A stretch of 64,000 nt of DNA. Source: Thermohalobaculum sp039187815. GTDB taxonomy: Bacteria; Pseudomonadota; Alphaproteobacteria; Rhodobacterales; Rhodobacteraceae. The DNA lies in the NCBI GenBank assembly GCA_039187815.1, contig JBCCZI010000006.1, forward strand, positions 13,949 through 77,948. Reading direction: 5' to 3'. Made by a program: the position numbers and the translations under genes. Shown here piece after piece: positions 17,092 through 26,465 of the stretch (position 1 is the stretch's first letter; each line of letters begins with the position of its first letter). The notes below the pieces were generated by a model. The model worked only from the letters and a program-made list of their open reading frames with translations, was not told the origin of the DNA and made no database searches.

Positions 17092-17991
17092 TCAGCTCCG
17101 CTCCATCATGCCCTTTGCCCGCGCCAACTCGCGCATCCGCTTCTGTAGCTTCTCAAACGCGCGCACCTCGATCTGTCGGATCCGCTCGCGGCTGACATTG
17201 TAGTGCTGGCTCAGCTCCTCGAGGGTCACCGGGTCCTCGCGCAGACGCCGCTCGGTGAGGATGTGGCGCTCGCGCTCGTTCAGCCCCTCCATCGCCTCGA
17301 CCAACAGCTCGTGGCGCGCTTCGAGCTCCTGGCTCTCAGCATAGGCCATGGCCTGGTCCGCATCCTCGTCCGCCAGCCAGTCCTGCCATTCGCTGGTGCC
17401 CTCGCTGTCGCCCTTCAGCGGCGCATTCAGCGAGCTGTCCCCGGCCGAGAGGCGGCGGTTCATCGAGACCACCTCGTCCTCGTTCACCCCCAGATCATGG
17501 GCGATCTTGGCCACATGCTCGGGGCGCATATCGCCTTCCTCGAGCGCGCCGATCTTGCCCTTGGCCTTGCGCAGATTGAAGAACAGCTTCTTTTGCGCCG
17601 AGGTCGTGCCGAGTTTCACCATGGACCAGGACCGCAGGATGTATTCCTGGATCGCCGCGCGGATCCACCACATGGCATAGGTGGCGAGGCGGAAGCCCTT
17701 TTCCGGGTCAAAGCGCTTGACCGCCTGCATCAGGCCCACATTGGCCTCCGAGATCACCTCGGCCGTCGGCAGGCCATAGCCGCGATAGCCCATGGCGATC
17801 TTCGCCGCCAGCCGCAGATGCGAGGTCACCAGCTTGTGCGCCGACTCGCCATCGCCCCGCTCCGTCCAGGCCTTGGCCAGCATGTACTCGGTCTCGGGCT
17901 CCAGCATCGGGAACTTGCGGATCTCCGAGAGGTACCGCGACAGCCCCTGCTCGGGCGAGGGGGCGGGCAGCGACGAGTAGTTGTTCGACAT
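17092..17991 (-). CDS. rpoH: RNA polymerase sigma-32 factor
   Basis: 299 residues, the usual RpoH length. Region 2 is recognisable in EANVGLMQAVKRFDPEKGFRLATY followed by AMWWIRAAIQEYILRSWS. The RpoH box is QKKLFFNLRKAKG. Region 4.2 is the C-terminal HTH in LEELSQHYNVSRERIRQIE. It directs transcription of heat-shock genes. AGGA 8 bases upstream supports ATG 17991 over a codon 5 residues earlier. It lies 57 bases after rluD on the same strand. Alphaproteobacteria often have two rpoH copies; only one is here. Confidence 0.96.
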   Translation of the reverse strand: MSNNYSSLPAPSPEQGLSRYLSEIRKFPMLEPETEYMLAKAWTERGDGESAHKLVTSHLRLAAKIAMGYRGYGLPTAEVISEANVGLMQAVKRFDPEKGFRLATYAMWWIRAAIQEYILRSWSMVKLGTTSAQKKLFFNLRKAKGKIGALEEGDMRPEHVAKIAHDLGVNEDEVVSMNRRLSAGDSSLNAPLKGDSEGTSEWQDWLADEDADQAMAYAESQELEARHELLVEAMEGLNERERHILTERRLREDPVTLEELSQHYNVSRERIRQIEVRAFEKLQKRMRELARAKGMMERS

Positions 17992-18048
17992 CGGATGCGT
18001 CCTCATGGGCGCGACGGGATTGTCCCGCAGGCGCGAACGAATGTTGGT

Positions 18049-19137
18049 CTAACGTATGATCGCCGCGGTCCGGCGCAATATCTCGATCAAACTGTGCATA
18101 TCTTGGGGCAAGGGAGATGTGAAAGTCAGCACATCTCCGGTGATCGGGTGAGCAAAGCCGAGCCGGGCTGCGTGCAGCGCCTGGCGCGGGAAGGCGGAGA
18201 GAGCCTCGATCGCCGCAGGATCCGTGCGCCCCGGCATCGCTCGGCGCCCGCCATAGACCGGATCGCCGATCAGGGCATGTCCGGCATAGGTTGCATGCAC
18301 CCGGATCTGGTGCGTGCGTCCGGTCTCGAGCTGGCATTCCAGCAGGCTGACCAGTGGGCGCTCCGCCGGGCCAAAGCGCACGAGCGTGCGCAGGCGCGTG
18401 ACCGCCCGTTTCCCGCGCCCCGATCGTGCGACGGCCATGCGCTTGCGATCCGTCGGATGGCGCGCAATGTCGGTTTCGATGCGGATCACACCTCCGGTCT
18501 CGAAGGAGACGCCGGACAGCCCACTCAGCCTCGGATCGGCCCGATCCGGCGCGCCATGGGCCAGCGCCAGATAGGCGCGCTCGATCGTGTGGTCCGCGAA
18601 CCCGGCCGATAGCGTCGCGTGGGCAGCCTGGGTCTTGGCCACGACCAGCACACCCGAGGTGTCCTTGTCAATCCGGTGTACGATGCCGGGTCGGCGCTCG
18701 GCGCCGATGCCGGTCAGGCTCTCACCACAATGGGCGAGCAGGGCGTTGACCAGCGTGCCCGTCTCGGCGCCCGGCGCCGGGTGGACAACCATCCCAGCGG
18801 GCTTGTCGACGACGATCAGGTCCGCGTCCTCATAGAGCACATCAAGCGGGATCGCCTCGGGTTCGGGGCGCGCCTGCGCGGCGGGCGGCAGCACGAGCCG
18901 GAACCGCTCCCCCGGCTTGACTTTGCGGCTCGGCTCGGCGACGACGCGGTCGTTCTGGTCGCGGAGCGCGCCCTCGCCGATGGCTGCGGTCAGGCGGGAG
19001 CGGGAGAGGCCCGCCTCATCGCCCGCCAAGGTTGCCAGTGCCCGATCGAGGCGGACGCCTGCCAGCTCGAGCGGGATGGTGAAATCGGTCACGCGGTCTG
19101 TCGCGCCGGGCGGGTGGGGCACGGGAGCGGATGACAT
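18049..19137 (-). CDS. rluD: RluA-family 23S rRNA pseudouridine synthase
   Basis: 362 residues from ATG 19137; a GTG at 19092 is an alternative. An N-terminal S4-like domain (RLDRALATLAGDEAGLSRSRL) is followed by the catalytic domain with the active Asp in GIVHRIDKDTSGVLVVAKT. LETGRTHQIRVHATYAGHALIGDPVYG is the conserved RluA-family end. It isomerises uridines in 23S rRNA. Its start codon overlaps that of the divergent DUF6476 gene by two bases. It lies upstream of rpoH in the same direction. RluD is the likely family member, by S4 domain and length. Confidence 0.9.
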   Translation of the reverse strand: MSSAPVPHPPGATDRVTDFTIPLELAGVRLDRALATLAGDEAGLSRSRLTAAIGEGALRDQNDRVVAEPSRKVKPGERFRLVLPPAAQARPEPEAIPLDVLYEDADLIVVDKPAGMVVHPAPGAETGTLVNALLAHCGESLTGIGAERRPGIVHRIDKDTSGVLVVAKTQAAHATLSAGFADHTIERAYLALAHGAPDRADPRLSGLSGVSFETGGVIRIETDIARHPTDRKRMAVARSGRGKRAVTRLRTLVRFGPAERPLVSLLECQLETGRTHQIRVHATYAGHALIGDPVYGGRRAMPGRTDPAAIEALSAFPRQALHAARLGFAHPITGDVLTFTSPLPQDMHSLIEILRRTAAIIR

Positions 19138-19510
19138 GCGAGAGACCCCTGCCGGTTCGGGGCAGCCGGGGGTGGATCCGGAGGAGCTTCCGGAACCGCC
19201 GACCCTACGGCGCCTCAGACTGTTGGTGAGCACGCTGATGGTGGCGCTCATCCTCGGCATCTTATCGGTGGCCGCGGTGCTTGTCATCCGGCTGGGCGGG
19301 ATCGCGCCGGCTGCCGCGCCGGTGCCTGAGCTCACTCCCATTGCCGCCGACGCCTTGCGCCTGCCCGCAGGTGCCGAGGTTCAGGCCATCGGTCGAGCGG
19401 GCGGGGAGATCCTGGTGCTGAGCCGCGATTCCGATGGGGTCGAGCGCTTGCGAGCCTTCGATGCGGAGAGCGGTGCCGCGCGCTCGGTGACCGAGGTTAT
19501 CCGGGACTAG
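19136..19510 (+). CDS. DUF6476 family membrane protein
   Basis: 124 residues: an acidic Pro-rich N-terminus, one transmembrane helix (LLVSTLMVALILGILSVAAVLVIRL) around residues 29-53, and a short soluble domain with LRLPAGAEVQAIGRAGGEILVLSRD. This matches small Rhodobacteraceae proteins encoded opposite rluD (DUF6476). GGGAG 8 bases upstream supports ATG 19136. The stop TAG overlaps the stop of the convergent EAL gene in the sequence CTAG. No function is known. Confidence 0.75.
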   Translation: MRETPAGSGQPGVDPEELPEPPTLRRLRLLVSTLMVALILGILSVAAVLVIRLGGIAPAAAPVPELTPIAADALRLPAGAEVQAIGRAGGEILVLSRDSDGVERLRAFDAESGAARSVTEVIRD

Positions 19511-21534
19511 CCGTTCGCAGCGCGCGGCAGGAAGCCGCCCTTGGTGCGCCGACGCTCGTGCTGCTCGACCCAGGGGGGCAGATCGGAGGCCGCCATCGGC
19601 TTGCCGATCCCGAAGCCCTGCAGACCGTCGCAGCCAAGCTCGCGCAACAGGCGCCATTCGCTCTGGGTCTCGACGCCTTCAGCCAGCGCCTCGATCTCAA
19701 GCGTGTGGGCCAACTGGATCATCGCCTCGGTCATCTGGCGGATGCGCGGGCGCAGGTGCAGATCGCGGACGAAGGAGCGGTCGATCTTCAACCGCGACAC
19801 GGTCTGATGGCGGAGACAGGACAAGGCAGCATGGCCCGTGCCGAAATCGTCGATCTCGATATGGAACCCGGCTGCGGCCAAGACCTCGATCGTCTTCATC
19901 ACTGGATCGTCGTCATCCAGGATCAGGGCCGATTCGAGAACCTCCACCGACAGATCGGCTGGGCTGAGATCGTGCCGATCGAGCGCGAACATCAGCTGCG
20001 CGCAAAGATCCGGGTTGCGCAGGGCATGCGCCGTGAAGTTCAGGCTGAGGCGCGGTATCGGCAACCCCGCAGCCCGCCAGTCGGCCAGGGCCTCGAGCGA
20101 GCGGCGGAGCATGATGTCGCCGATCCGCCCGTCGATATGTGCCTTCTCGGCGATCTCGAGGAAGAAGAGCGGGTTCAGCAGGCCCCTCTGTGGGTGACGC
20201 CAGCGCACCAAGGCTTCGACGCCGGTGATGATGCCGGTCTTCGCATCGATCTGCGGTTGGAAATGGGGCTCGATCTCCCCGGCGACGATGGCCTGCATCA
20301 GCTCTTGGGCCGTCTGGCGGCGCGCGGCGAGGCGCTGGCGCATATCGGTTGAGAAATAGACCGAGCCGCCCTCCTCTCGCGCCCGCGACCGCGCGATATC
20401 GGCATTGGCGAGCAGTTTGGCTGCGGGCTCGACCCGACCCTGCCGGGCGGCGATGCCGATGACGACCTCGAGCCGCACGGTGGTGCCAAAGACCTCGATG
20501 GGACGCCCCACTTGCTCGATCACCGTGACGGCCAAGTCCTGCAAGCCCTCGGCATCCACGGCGCGAGGGATCGCCAGCACAAAGGCGTCGGCATTTACGC
20601 GCGCGACGAGGTCCTCCGACAGGCCAATCTCACCGAGATTGTCGGCGGCGAAGCTGACGAGCCGCTCACCGGTCTCCCACCCCAAGGTGGTGTTGATCGC
20701 ATGGAGGCCAACCAGATCGATGTGCAGCACGCCGAGCGGCGCGTCAATCTCCAGCGTCTCAAGCCGGGCGAGTAGATTGCGCCGGTTTGGCAAGCCGGTC
20801 AGCCCATCGAACAGCAAGGCCCGCTCGACATCGTCTTTGGCCGCCATCAGAGCATGGGTTCTCTCGGCGACCGTCGAGAGAATCGGCCGCAGGGCGAGGC
20901 GCCAGATGATGAGGAAAGTTGCCAATGCGATCCCGGCCACTGCCTTGGCCATCAGGGAGACGCGGTCGGCCAGACTGGCGAGATAGGTTTTTTTTAGCTG
21001 GATGAGGTCCGACAGACCCCGATCGATTCGCCGCCCAACAAGCCGTGAGAGCTTGCGCGAGGCCCTGCGCGCGTCGCGTGCCGCGGCGGGATCGCGGGTC
21101 TCGCCCGCCGTCACCGCAAGGGCATGGGCCTCTTCCAGCATCGCGGCGAGCCCATGGGGCTGTCGGCGCAACAAAGCGACCTGGGCCGGATCACCGACCC
21201 GCAACGTGGTGCTGATGACCAGGGCGGCGGTTCTTGCAAACTCGCCGAGTGCACTCGCAAACCGCTCCTGCGCCAGCATGCCATGGGCTGGGCTGCTGGC
21301 GGTTTGGAGCGTCGCAGCCTCATCGGCCAGCCGATCTGCGATCAGCCGCATACGTTCGATCCGCGCGACCTGTTCCACGCTGCTGTTGTTGGCCTGGACA
21401 ATGCGGTCAAAGGCGAAGTAGCCCGCGCCGAAAAGGAGAGAGCACATCACCAAGGTCGCGACCATGGCGAGGCGAAGACGCGCCCATAGCTGTTTGTCCT
21501 CGTCGCTGACGCGACCCTCGCCAACCTGGTCCAT
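19507..21534 (-). CDS. Membrane GGDEF-EAL protein, probable c-di-GMP phosphodiesterase
   Basis: 675 residues. A transmembrane helix near residues 23-43, a helical periplasmic domain, and a second helix near 205-225 precede the cytoplasmic half. The GGDEF domain starts near residue 245 (LLFDGLTGLPNRRNLL), but its active loop reads NADAF near residue 311, so cyclase activity is unlikely. The EAL domain is intact: EALVRWRHP near 440, IDDFGTGHAAL near 561, LKIDRSF, LAEGVET and QGFGIGKP. It most likely hydrolyses c-di-GMP in response to a periplasmic signal. An upstream extension to 21672 was rejected for composition. Confidence 0.9.
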   Translation of the reverse strand: MDQVGEGRVSDEDKQLWARLRLAMVATLVMCSLLFGAGYFAFDRIVQANNSSVEQVARIERMRLIADRLADEAATLQTASSPAHGMLAQERFASALGEFARTAALVISTTLRVGDPAQVALLRRQPHGLAAMLEEAHALAVTAGETRDPAAARDARRASRKLSRLVGRRIDRGLSDLIQLKKTYLASLADRVSLMAKAVAGIALATFLIIWRLALRPILSTVAERTHALMAAKDDVERALLFDGLTGLPNRRNLLARLETLEIDAPLGVLHIDLVGLHAINTTLGWETGERLVSFAADNLGEIGLSEDLVARVNADAFVLAIPRAVDAEGLQDLAVTVIEQVGRPIEVFGTTVRLEVVIGIAARQGRVEPAAKLLANADIARSRAREEGGSVYFSTDMRQRLAARRQTAQELMQAIVAGEIEPHFQPQIDAKTGIITGVEALVRWRHPQRGLLNPLFFLEIAEKAHIDGRIGDIMLRRSLEALADWRAAGLPIPRLSLNFTAHALRNPDLCAQLMFALDRHDLSPADLSVEVLESALILDDDDPVMKTIEVLAAAGFHIEIDDFGTGHAALSCLRHQTVSRLKIDRSFVRDLHLRPRIRQMTEAMIQLAHTLEIEALAEGVETQSEWRLLRELGCDGLQGFGIGKPMAASDLPPWVEQHERRRTKGGFLPRAANG

Positions 21535-21557
21535 GACGGAAGCTTGGTCGCGTTTCG

Positions 21558-22565
21558 TTAAACTTCGGTTTTTACCTCGGGACGGCCGTCCTCTCCGAGA
21601 TCGCGATAGGCGGGCCATCCGGGCAACGGATCGGCCTCGAAGACCCCGCGCATCACAGCCCGCGCCACGCAATCGGCCGCCGCCGAGCCGAGCTGCATCA
21701 GGGCGCGGCTGTCCTTTGGGCCGGGCCTCTCTGCGGTCGACAGCACAAAGACCGTGTCCCCATCAAAGGGCGCATGCACCGGGCGGATGGCGCGCGCAAT
21801 GCCGTCCTGGGCCATCACCGCGATGCGCTCCGCCTCGGCGCGGGTCAGCCGCGCATCGGTGGCCACGACCGCAAGCGTCGTGTTGGGGCCAAGGCGCTGT
21901 GGCTCGGGATCGGACTGCGGGGCTGCCTTTGGCGGTGTCTGGCCGCCGAGCTCGCCGCGCCGCTCGAGCCACCAGGTCCAGAACACCCGGCTCCCCGGCA
22001 TCAGGACCGAGCCGATGGGGTTGGCGATCGCCAGGGCGCCGACCACGCCCACAGCGGTGGCTGCCGAGGCGGTGCCCGTGCCGCCCTTGACCGCGCCTGC
22101 CGTGGCTCCCAGACCCGCGCCGGCATTGCCGAGCCGGATCGCTGTGTCCGCTGCACCGACCGCCGCGTGGCCGAGCGCGAACCACGGTGGTGTGTCCCAT
22201 TGCGCCGGCCCTCCGACGGCGAGATCGAACAGGATGGCCGCGGGCACGATGGGAACATGCAGGCCGGCCAGCGCGATCCCGCGCCCTTGGCGGCGCAGCG
22301 CGTCCATCACGCCCCCTGCCGCATCCAATCCAAAGGCCGAGCCGCCGGAAAGCACCACAGCATCGACGGTCTGTACTGTGCGCTCTGAGGCCAGAGCGGC
22401 CGTCTCACGCGTCCCTGGGGCGCCACCTCGGACATCCACCGCTGCGACAGCCGGGCGGTCGGGCAGGACGACCGTCACACCTGTGGTCAAGTCCCGGTCC
22501 TCGGCCTGGCCGACGCGCAGTCCTGCGACGTCGGTGATGGCGTTTTGCGGTCCCGGTTGATCCAC
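21558..22565 (-). CDS. P1 family peptidase (DmpA-like)
   Basis: 335 residues from a GTG start, with AGGGAG 6 bases upstream. The N-terminus NAITDVAGLRVGQAED and the Gly-rich GGSAFGLDAAGGVMDALR are typical of the P1/DmpA aminopeptidase family. The conserved site for self-cleavage and the Thr nucleophile is in LGPNTTLAVVATDARL. These Ntn-fold enzymes cleave N-terminal amino acids or beta-peptides. It lies 23 bases downstream of tsaC on the same strand. The true substrate is unknown. Confidence 0.88.
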   Translation of the reverse strand: MDQPGPQNAITDVAGLRVGQAEDRDLTTGVTVVLPDRPAVAAVDVRGGAPGTRETAALASERTVQTVDAVVLSGGSAFGLDAAGGVMDALRRQGRGIALAGLHVPIVPAAILFDLAVGGPAQWDTPPWFALGHAAVGAADTAIRLGNAGAGLGATAGAVKGGTGTASAATAVGVVGALAIANPIGSVLMPGSRVFWTWWLERRGELGGQTPPKAAPQSDPEPQRLGPNTTLAVVATDARLTRAEAERIAVMAQDGIARAIRPVHAPFDGDTVFVLSTAERPGPKDSRALMQLGSAAADCVARAVMRGVFEADPLPGWPAYRDLGEDGRPEVKTEV

Positions 22566-22588
22566 GCGCTGCTCCCTCCCCTGAGTGG

Positions 22589-23572
22589 TTAGCCCGGGCG
22601 AGGGGCGGCGGCGCGCGCGAGGCGGTCGTTGATCGCGAGGCCAAGGCCGCGTCGCGGGATCGGTCCAACGGCGATGGTGCCGCCCGGCGCCGTCACGGCA
22701 TCGAGGTTGCGCAGAGCGGCAAACAGGCGCGCCGCCGCTTCGGTCAGATCCCCGCTCTCGGACAGGCTCACGGCCGGGCCCGTGGCGGTGGGCGGAACGG
22801 GGCCGAGGCCGAGCCAGGCCTCGTCAGCCTCGGGACCGATCGCGTCGAGCCGAAGGCGCGCGCGCGGCGCATAATGACTCTGCAGCTGTCCAGGGGCTTG
22901 GATCGCGCCACCGGCCGCGGATTTCGGCACGGCGCCCAAGGACGCGGCCAACTGCTCTTGGGTCAACCCGCCGGGCCGAAGGAGAATCGGCTGATCCTCG
23001 GCAAACCCGATGATCGTCGATTCGATCCCCACCGCACAGGGACCGGCATCGAGCACCGCCGTGACCTGCCCTTTGAGACCCTCCAGTACGTGGTCCGCTG
23101 TGGTTGGGCTGACCGCTCCTGAAGGGTTGGCCGATGGGGCAGCAAGGGGCAGGCCCGTCGCGGCTAGCAGCGCCTGTGCGACGGCATGGGCGGGCACCCG
23201 GACTGCGACTGTGGACAGGTCGGCATGGACGGGCGCCGCGAGGCCCGCATCGGCCCGGGCGGGCAGCACCAGCGTAAGCGGGCCCGGCCAGTGCCGCTCC
23301 GCCAAACGCGCGGCAGCGCCCGGCAAATCGACGAGACGCTCGGCCGCCGCCTGATCGGTGCAATGCACGATCAACGGGTTGTGGGCGGGGCGGCCCTTGG
23401 CGGCGAAAATGGCCGCTGTCGCTGCCTCTGAACGGGCATCCGCGCCGAGCCCATAGACCGTCTCGGTCGGAAAGGCGACCAGCGCGCCGGTGCGCAACAG
23501 CCGGGCCGCCTCGGCGATGCCTGTCGCCGTTGCCTCCAGCCGTATCGTCCCATCGTCGGCCCGGTCGGCCAT
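22589..23572 (-). CDS. L-threonylcarbamoyladenylate synthase (Sua5/YwlC/TsaC type)
   Basis: 327 residues: an N-terminal YrdC domain (LRTGALVAFPTETVYGLGADA, IFAAKGRPAHNPLIVH) and a C-terminal Sua5 domain (PGQLQSHYAPRARL), so it is the long Sua5 form. It makes threonylcarbamoyl-AMP for the t6A37 modification of ANN-decoding tRNAs. ATG 23572 has GGGGAA about 7 bases upstream and is preferred over a codon five residues earlier. It is divergent from the acyl-CoA dehydrogenase operon. Confidence 0.93.
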   Translation of the reverse strand: MADRADDGTIRLEATATGIAEAARLLRTGALVAFPTETVYGLGADARSEAATAAIFAAKGRPAHNPLIVHCTDQAAAERLVDLPGAAARLAERHWPGPLTLVLPARADAGLAAPVHADLSTVAVRVPAHAVAQALLAATGLPLAAPSANPSGAVSPTTADHVLEGLKGQVTAVLDAGPCAVGIESTIIGFAEDQPILLRPGGLTQEQLAASLGAVPKSAAGGAIQAPGQLQSHYAPRARLRLDAIGPEADEAWLGLGPVPPTATGPAVSLSESGDLTEAAARLFAALRNLDAVTAPGGTIAVGPIPRRGLGLAINDRLARAAAPRPG

Positions 23573-23700
23573 ATTACGGTTCCCCAAGATGATTGCGGCG
23601 ACGGGTCGCCGCTTGCCTCCTGCCTTCCGCCCGCGCTATCCCCCATAACAACGGTGTCCGCAAGCGCTGAGCATCGGGCGACCGATAGGGAGGACCCTCG

Positions 23701-25416
23701 ATGAGCTACCGTGCCCCCATCGCGGAGATGGAGTTCTGCGCCGATCTTGTCGGTCAAGCGAGCCTCGCCGAGACCGACCGCTTCGCCGAGGCCGGAGCGG
23801 AGACGCGCGCTCTGATCCTGGACGAGGCAGCGCGCATGGCCGAGGACATTTTGGTGCCACTCGACTTGGCCGGAGATCGGACGCCGGCGCGGCTCGAGAA
23901 CGGTGTGGTGCGCACCTCACCCGGCTATGCCGACGGTTTTCGCGCCATCGCCGAGGGCGGCTGGATCGGCCTGGCCGCAGACCCCGAGAACGGAGGAATG
24001 GGCCTGCCGCAAAGCCTGGCGGTGATGGTCAACGAGATGCTGGCCTGCTCCTGCCTGTCGCTCTCGCTCTGCCCGCTGATGAGCCAGGGCCAGATCGAGG
24101 CGCTCGAGGCCCATGCCGCGCCGGACCTTGCCCGCCGGCTGGTGCCGCCGCTGGTCGAGGGGCGCTGGACCGGGACCATGAACCTCTCCGAGCCGCAAGC
24201 GGGCTCGGATGTGGGCGCGCTCTCGACCAAGGCCGAGGACAAGGGCGACGGCACCTTCACCATCACCGGCCAGAAAATCTGGATTTCTTGGGGCGACCAC
24301 GACATGGCCGAGAACATCGTGCATTTGGTGCTGGCCCGCCTCCCCGGTGCGCCGGTGGGCACCAAAGGGATCAGCCTCTTCGCCGTTCCGAAGTATCTGC
24401 CTGACGGCGACGGGAACCCGGGCACGCGCAACGCCGTGCGCACCATCAGCCTCGAGGAGAAGCTGGGGCTGCACGGTTCGCCCACTTGCGTCTTGGCCTA
24501 TGAGGGTGCGACCGGTTGGCTCGTCGGGCCCGAACAGGGCGGCATGGCCGCGATGTTCACGATGATGAACAATGCGCGCCTCGGCGTCGGCATTGAAGGC
24601 CTTGCGGTGGCCGAAGCGGCCACCCAAAAGGCGCTGGCCTATGCCGCCGAGCGCAAGCAGGGCCGCACGAGCGATGGTACGCCGACGATCTCCGGTCACC
24701 CGGATGTGCGGCGTATGCTGCTGACCATGGTCGCCCGCACCCGGGCCGCTCGGGCGATCTGCTATGATTGCGCGCTGTCGATCGATCTGGCGCGTGCGGC
24801 CGGCTCGGAGGAGGCACGCGCGCGCCACAATGCCCGCGCCGCCGTCCTCACGCCGATCGCCAAGGCCTATGGCACACAGACCGGGATCGAAGTCGCGGAT
24901 ATCGGCATTCAGGTGCACGGCGGCGTCGGCTATGTCGAGGACACGGGTGCTGCTCAGCTGTGGCGCGATGTGCGGGTCACGGCGATCTATGAGGGGACCA
25001 ACGGCATCCAAGCCATGGATCTGGTGGGCCGCAAGCTGTCGCTCGACGGAGGCGCCGCCGTGCTCGGCCTGATCGGTGAGGTTGGTGAGACCGCCGAGGC
25101 CCTCGCCCGGGCAGGCGAAGGCGATTGGGTCGAGGCGCTCACCGCCGCCCGCACGACCGCCGAGGCGGCCACCCAGTGGATGCTGGCCCAGGGCGAGATG
25201 GCGGATCGCTTCGCCGGAGCGGCTGCGTATCTGCGCATGATGGCCTTGGTGCTCGGCGCCCATCACCTGGCGCGCGCTGCGCTGCGCGACGCGACCCGGC
25301 GCCCGGTCGCTGCGTTTTTCGTCGGTCAGTTGCTTCCGCAGGTCCAGGGCGAAGCTGCGGCGGCCATGGCGGGCTCCGGCGCGCTCTATGACTGGGATCC
25401 GGCGGGGGCCGCGTGA
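23701..25416 (+). CDS. Acyl-CoA dehydrogenase with C-terminal extension (DmdC-like)
   Basis: 571 residues, the long ACAD form with an N-terminal ACDH segment (MSYRAPIAEMEF) and an extra C-terminal helical domain. FAD and substrate motifs include MNLSEPQAGSDVGAL and KIWISWGDHD. IYEGTNGIQAMDLVGRKL contains the conserved C-terminal Glu region. This subfamily includes DmdC, the methylmercaptopropionyl-CoA dehydrogenase of DMSP use, and long-chain enzymes; the sequence alone does not choose. It heads a four-gene operon in which every following gene overlaps the one before by four bases. Confidence 0.9.
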   Translation: MSYRAPIAEMEFCADLVGQASLAETDRFAEAGAETRALILDEAARMAEDILVPLDLAGDRTPARLENGVVRTSPGYADGFRAIAEGGWIGLAADPENGGMGLPQSLAVMVNEMLACSCLSLSLCPLMSQGQIEALEAHAAPDLARRLVPPLVEGRWTGTMNLSEPQAGSDVGALSTKAEDKGDGTFTITGQKIWISWGDHDMAENIVHLVLARLPGAPVGTKGISLFAVPKYLPDGDGNPGTRNAVRTISLEEKLGLHGSPTCVLAYEGATGWLVGPEQGGMAAMFTMMNNARLGVGIEGLAVAEAATQKALAYAAERKQGRTSDGTPTISGHPDVRRMLLTMVARTRAARAICYDCALSIDLARAAGSEEARARHNARAAVLTPIAKAYGTQTGIEVADIGIQVHGGVGYVEDTGAAQLWRDVRVTAIYEGTNGIQAMDLVGRKLSLDGGAAVLGLIGEVGETAEALARAGEGDWVEALTAARTTAEAATQWMLAQGEMADRFAGAAAYLRMMALVLGAHHLARAALRDATRRPVAAFFVGQLLPQVQGEAAAAMAGSGALYDWDPAGAA

Positions 25417-26465
25417 GCCTCGCCGCCCGCCAGCCGCCGGAGCCCGAGCTGACGCCACCAGAGCCGGGCGACGCCATTCCGGTTGCCGAGGGCGTGCTGT
25501 GGGCACGGCTGCCCTTGCCCATGGCGGCGCTGAACCACGTCAATGTCTATGCCCTCGACGATGGCCCGGACGGGTGGACGCTGGTCGACACCGGCATCGA
25601 CTGGGGTGCTGGGCGCGCGGCCCTGGCCGCTCTGCGTACAGGCCCGCTCGGGGGGCGCCCGATCCACCGGGTCGTGCTGACCCACCACCACCCCGACCAT
25701 ATCGGGCAGGCGGGCCCCTTGGCGCTCGAGGGTGCCGAGATCGTCACCACCCGCATCGCCTGGCTGACCGGGCGGATGCTGCAGCTCGATGTGCAGGATC
25801 ACCCGACCCATGGACAGATTGCCTTTCGCCGCGATGCGGGCGTGGATGCCGACCGGCTCGAGGCCTATGCCAAGGAGCGTCCCTTCAACTTCGCCGATTG
25901 CGTGGCGTCGATTCCGCTCGGCTATCGCGCGGTCGACGAGGGTGACTGGATCGAAGCGGCCGGTCGGCGCTGGCAGGTGCGGCTTGGCGAAGGGCATGCC
26001 CCGGCGCATCTGACGCTGTGGTCCGAGGACGGCGCCTTGCTGCTCTCGGGGGACCAAGTCCTGCCCGGCATCTCGCCCAATATCGGTGTTTATCCGACCG
26101 AGCCCGAGGCCGATCCCCTGGCCGGCTGGCTCGAGACCTGTCGGCGCTTTGCCGCCCTCGGCGCTGATCCCTTGGTGCTGCCTGGGCACAAGCGGCCCTT
26201 TCGCGGCTTGGCCCAGCGGCTGGCTCAGCTGATCGAGAACCATGACCACGCGCTCGAGCGGATCGAGGCCGCCCTGCGCACCGAACCGCTGAGCGCGGTC
26301 GGCCTCTTCCCGGCCCTCTATCGGCGCCCGATCGGCGATGGCGAGTATGGCCTGGCCATGGCCGAGGCCATCGCCCACGCCAACCATCTCTATTGCGCCG
26401 GGCGCGTCACCCGCCATCGCGGAACGGACGGGGCCTGGCTCTACCAACCAATGGAGGCCGCATGA
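25413..26465 (+). CDS. MBL-fold metallo-hydrolase
   Basis: 350 residues from a GTG start overlapping the dehydrogenase stop. The zinc motif THHHPDHIGQAG is near residue 90. A second His site is at GEGHAPAHLTLW and a third in LVLPGHKRPFRG. The C-terminal winged-helix-like tail resembles the glyoxalase II/LACTB2 group. It probably hydrolyses a thioester or ester, fitting an acyl-CoA operon. It overlaps the DUF6173 gene downstream. Confidence 0.88.
   Translation: MSLAARQPPEPELTPPEPGDAIPVAEGVLWARLPLPMAALNHVNVYALDDGPDGWTLVDTGIDWGAGRAALAALRTGPLGGRPIHRVVLTHHHPDHIGQAGPLALEGAEIVTTRIAWLTGRMLQLDVQDHPTHGQIAFRRDAGVDADRLEAYAKERPFNFADCVASIPLGYRAVDEGDWIEAAGRRWQVRLGEGHAPAHLTLWSEDGALLLSGDQVLPGISPNIGVYPTEPEADPLAGWLETCRRFAALGADPLVLPGHKRPFRGLAQRLAQLIENHDHALERIEAALRTEPLSAVGLFPALYRRPIGDGEYGLAMAEAIAHANHLYCAGRVTRHRGTDGAWLYQPMEAA

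Noticed and set aside
17203..18612. 469-codon rightward open frame
   Set aside because: Antisense to rpoH and rluD, both with clear motifs; high GC keeps such shadow frames open.
23917..25506. 529-codon leftward open frame
   Set aside because: Antisense to the acyl-CoA dehydrogenase; composition is low-complexity Arg/Gly/His typical of shadow frames.
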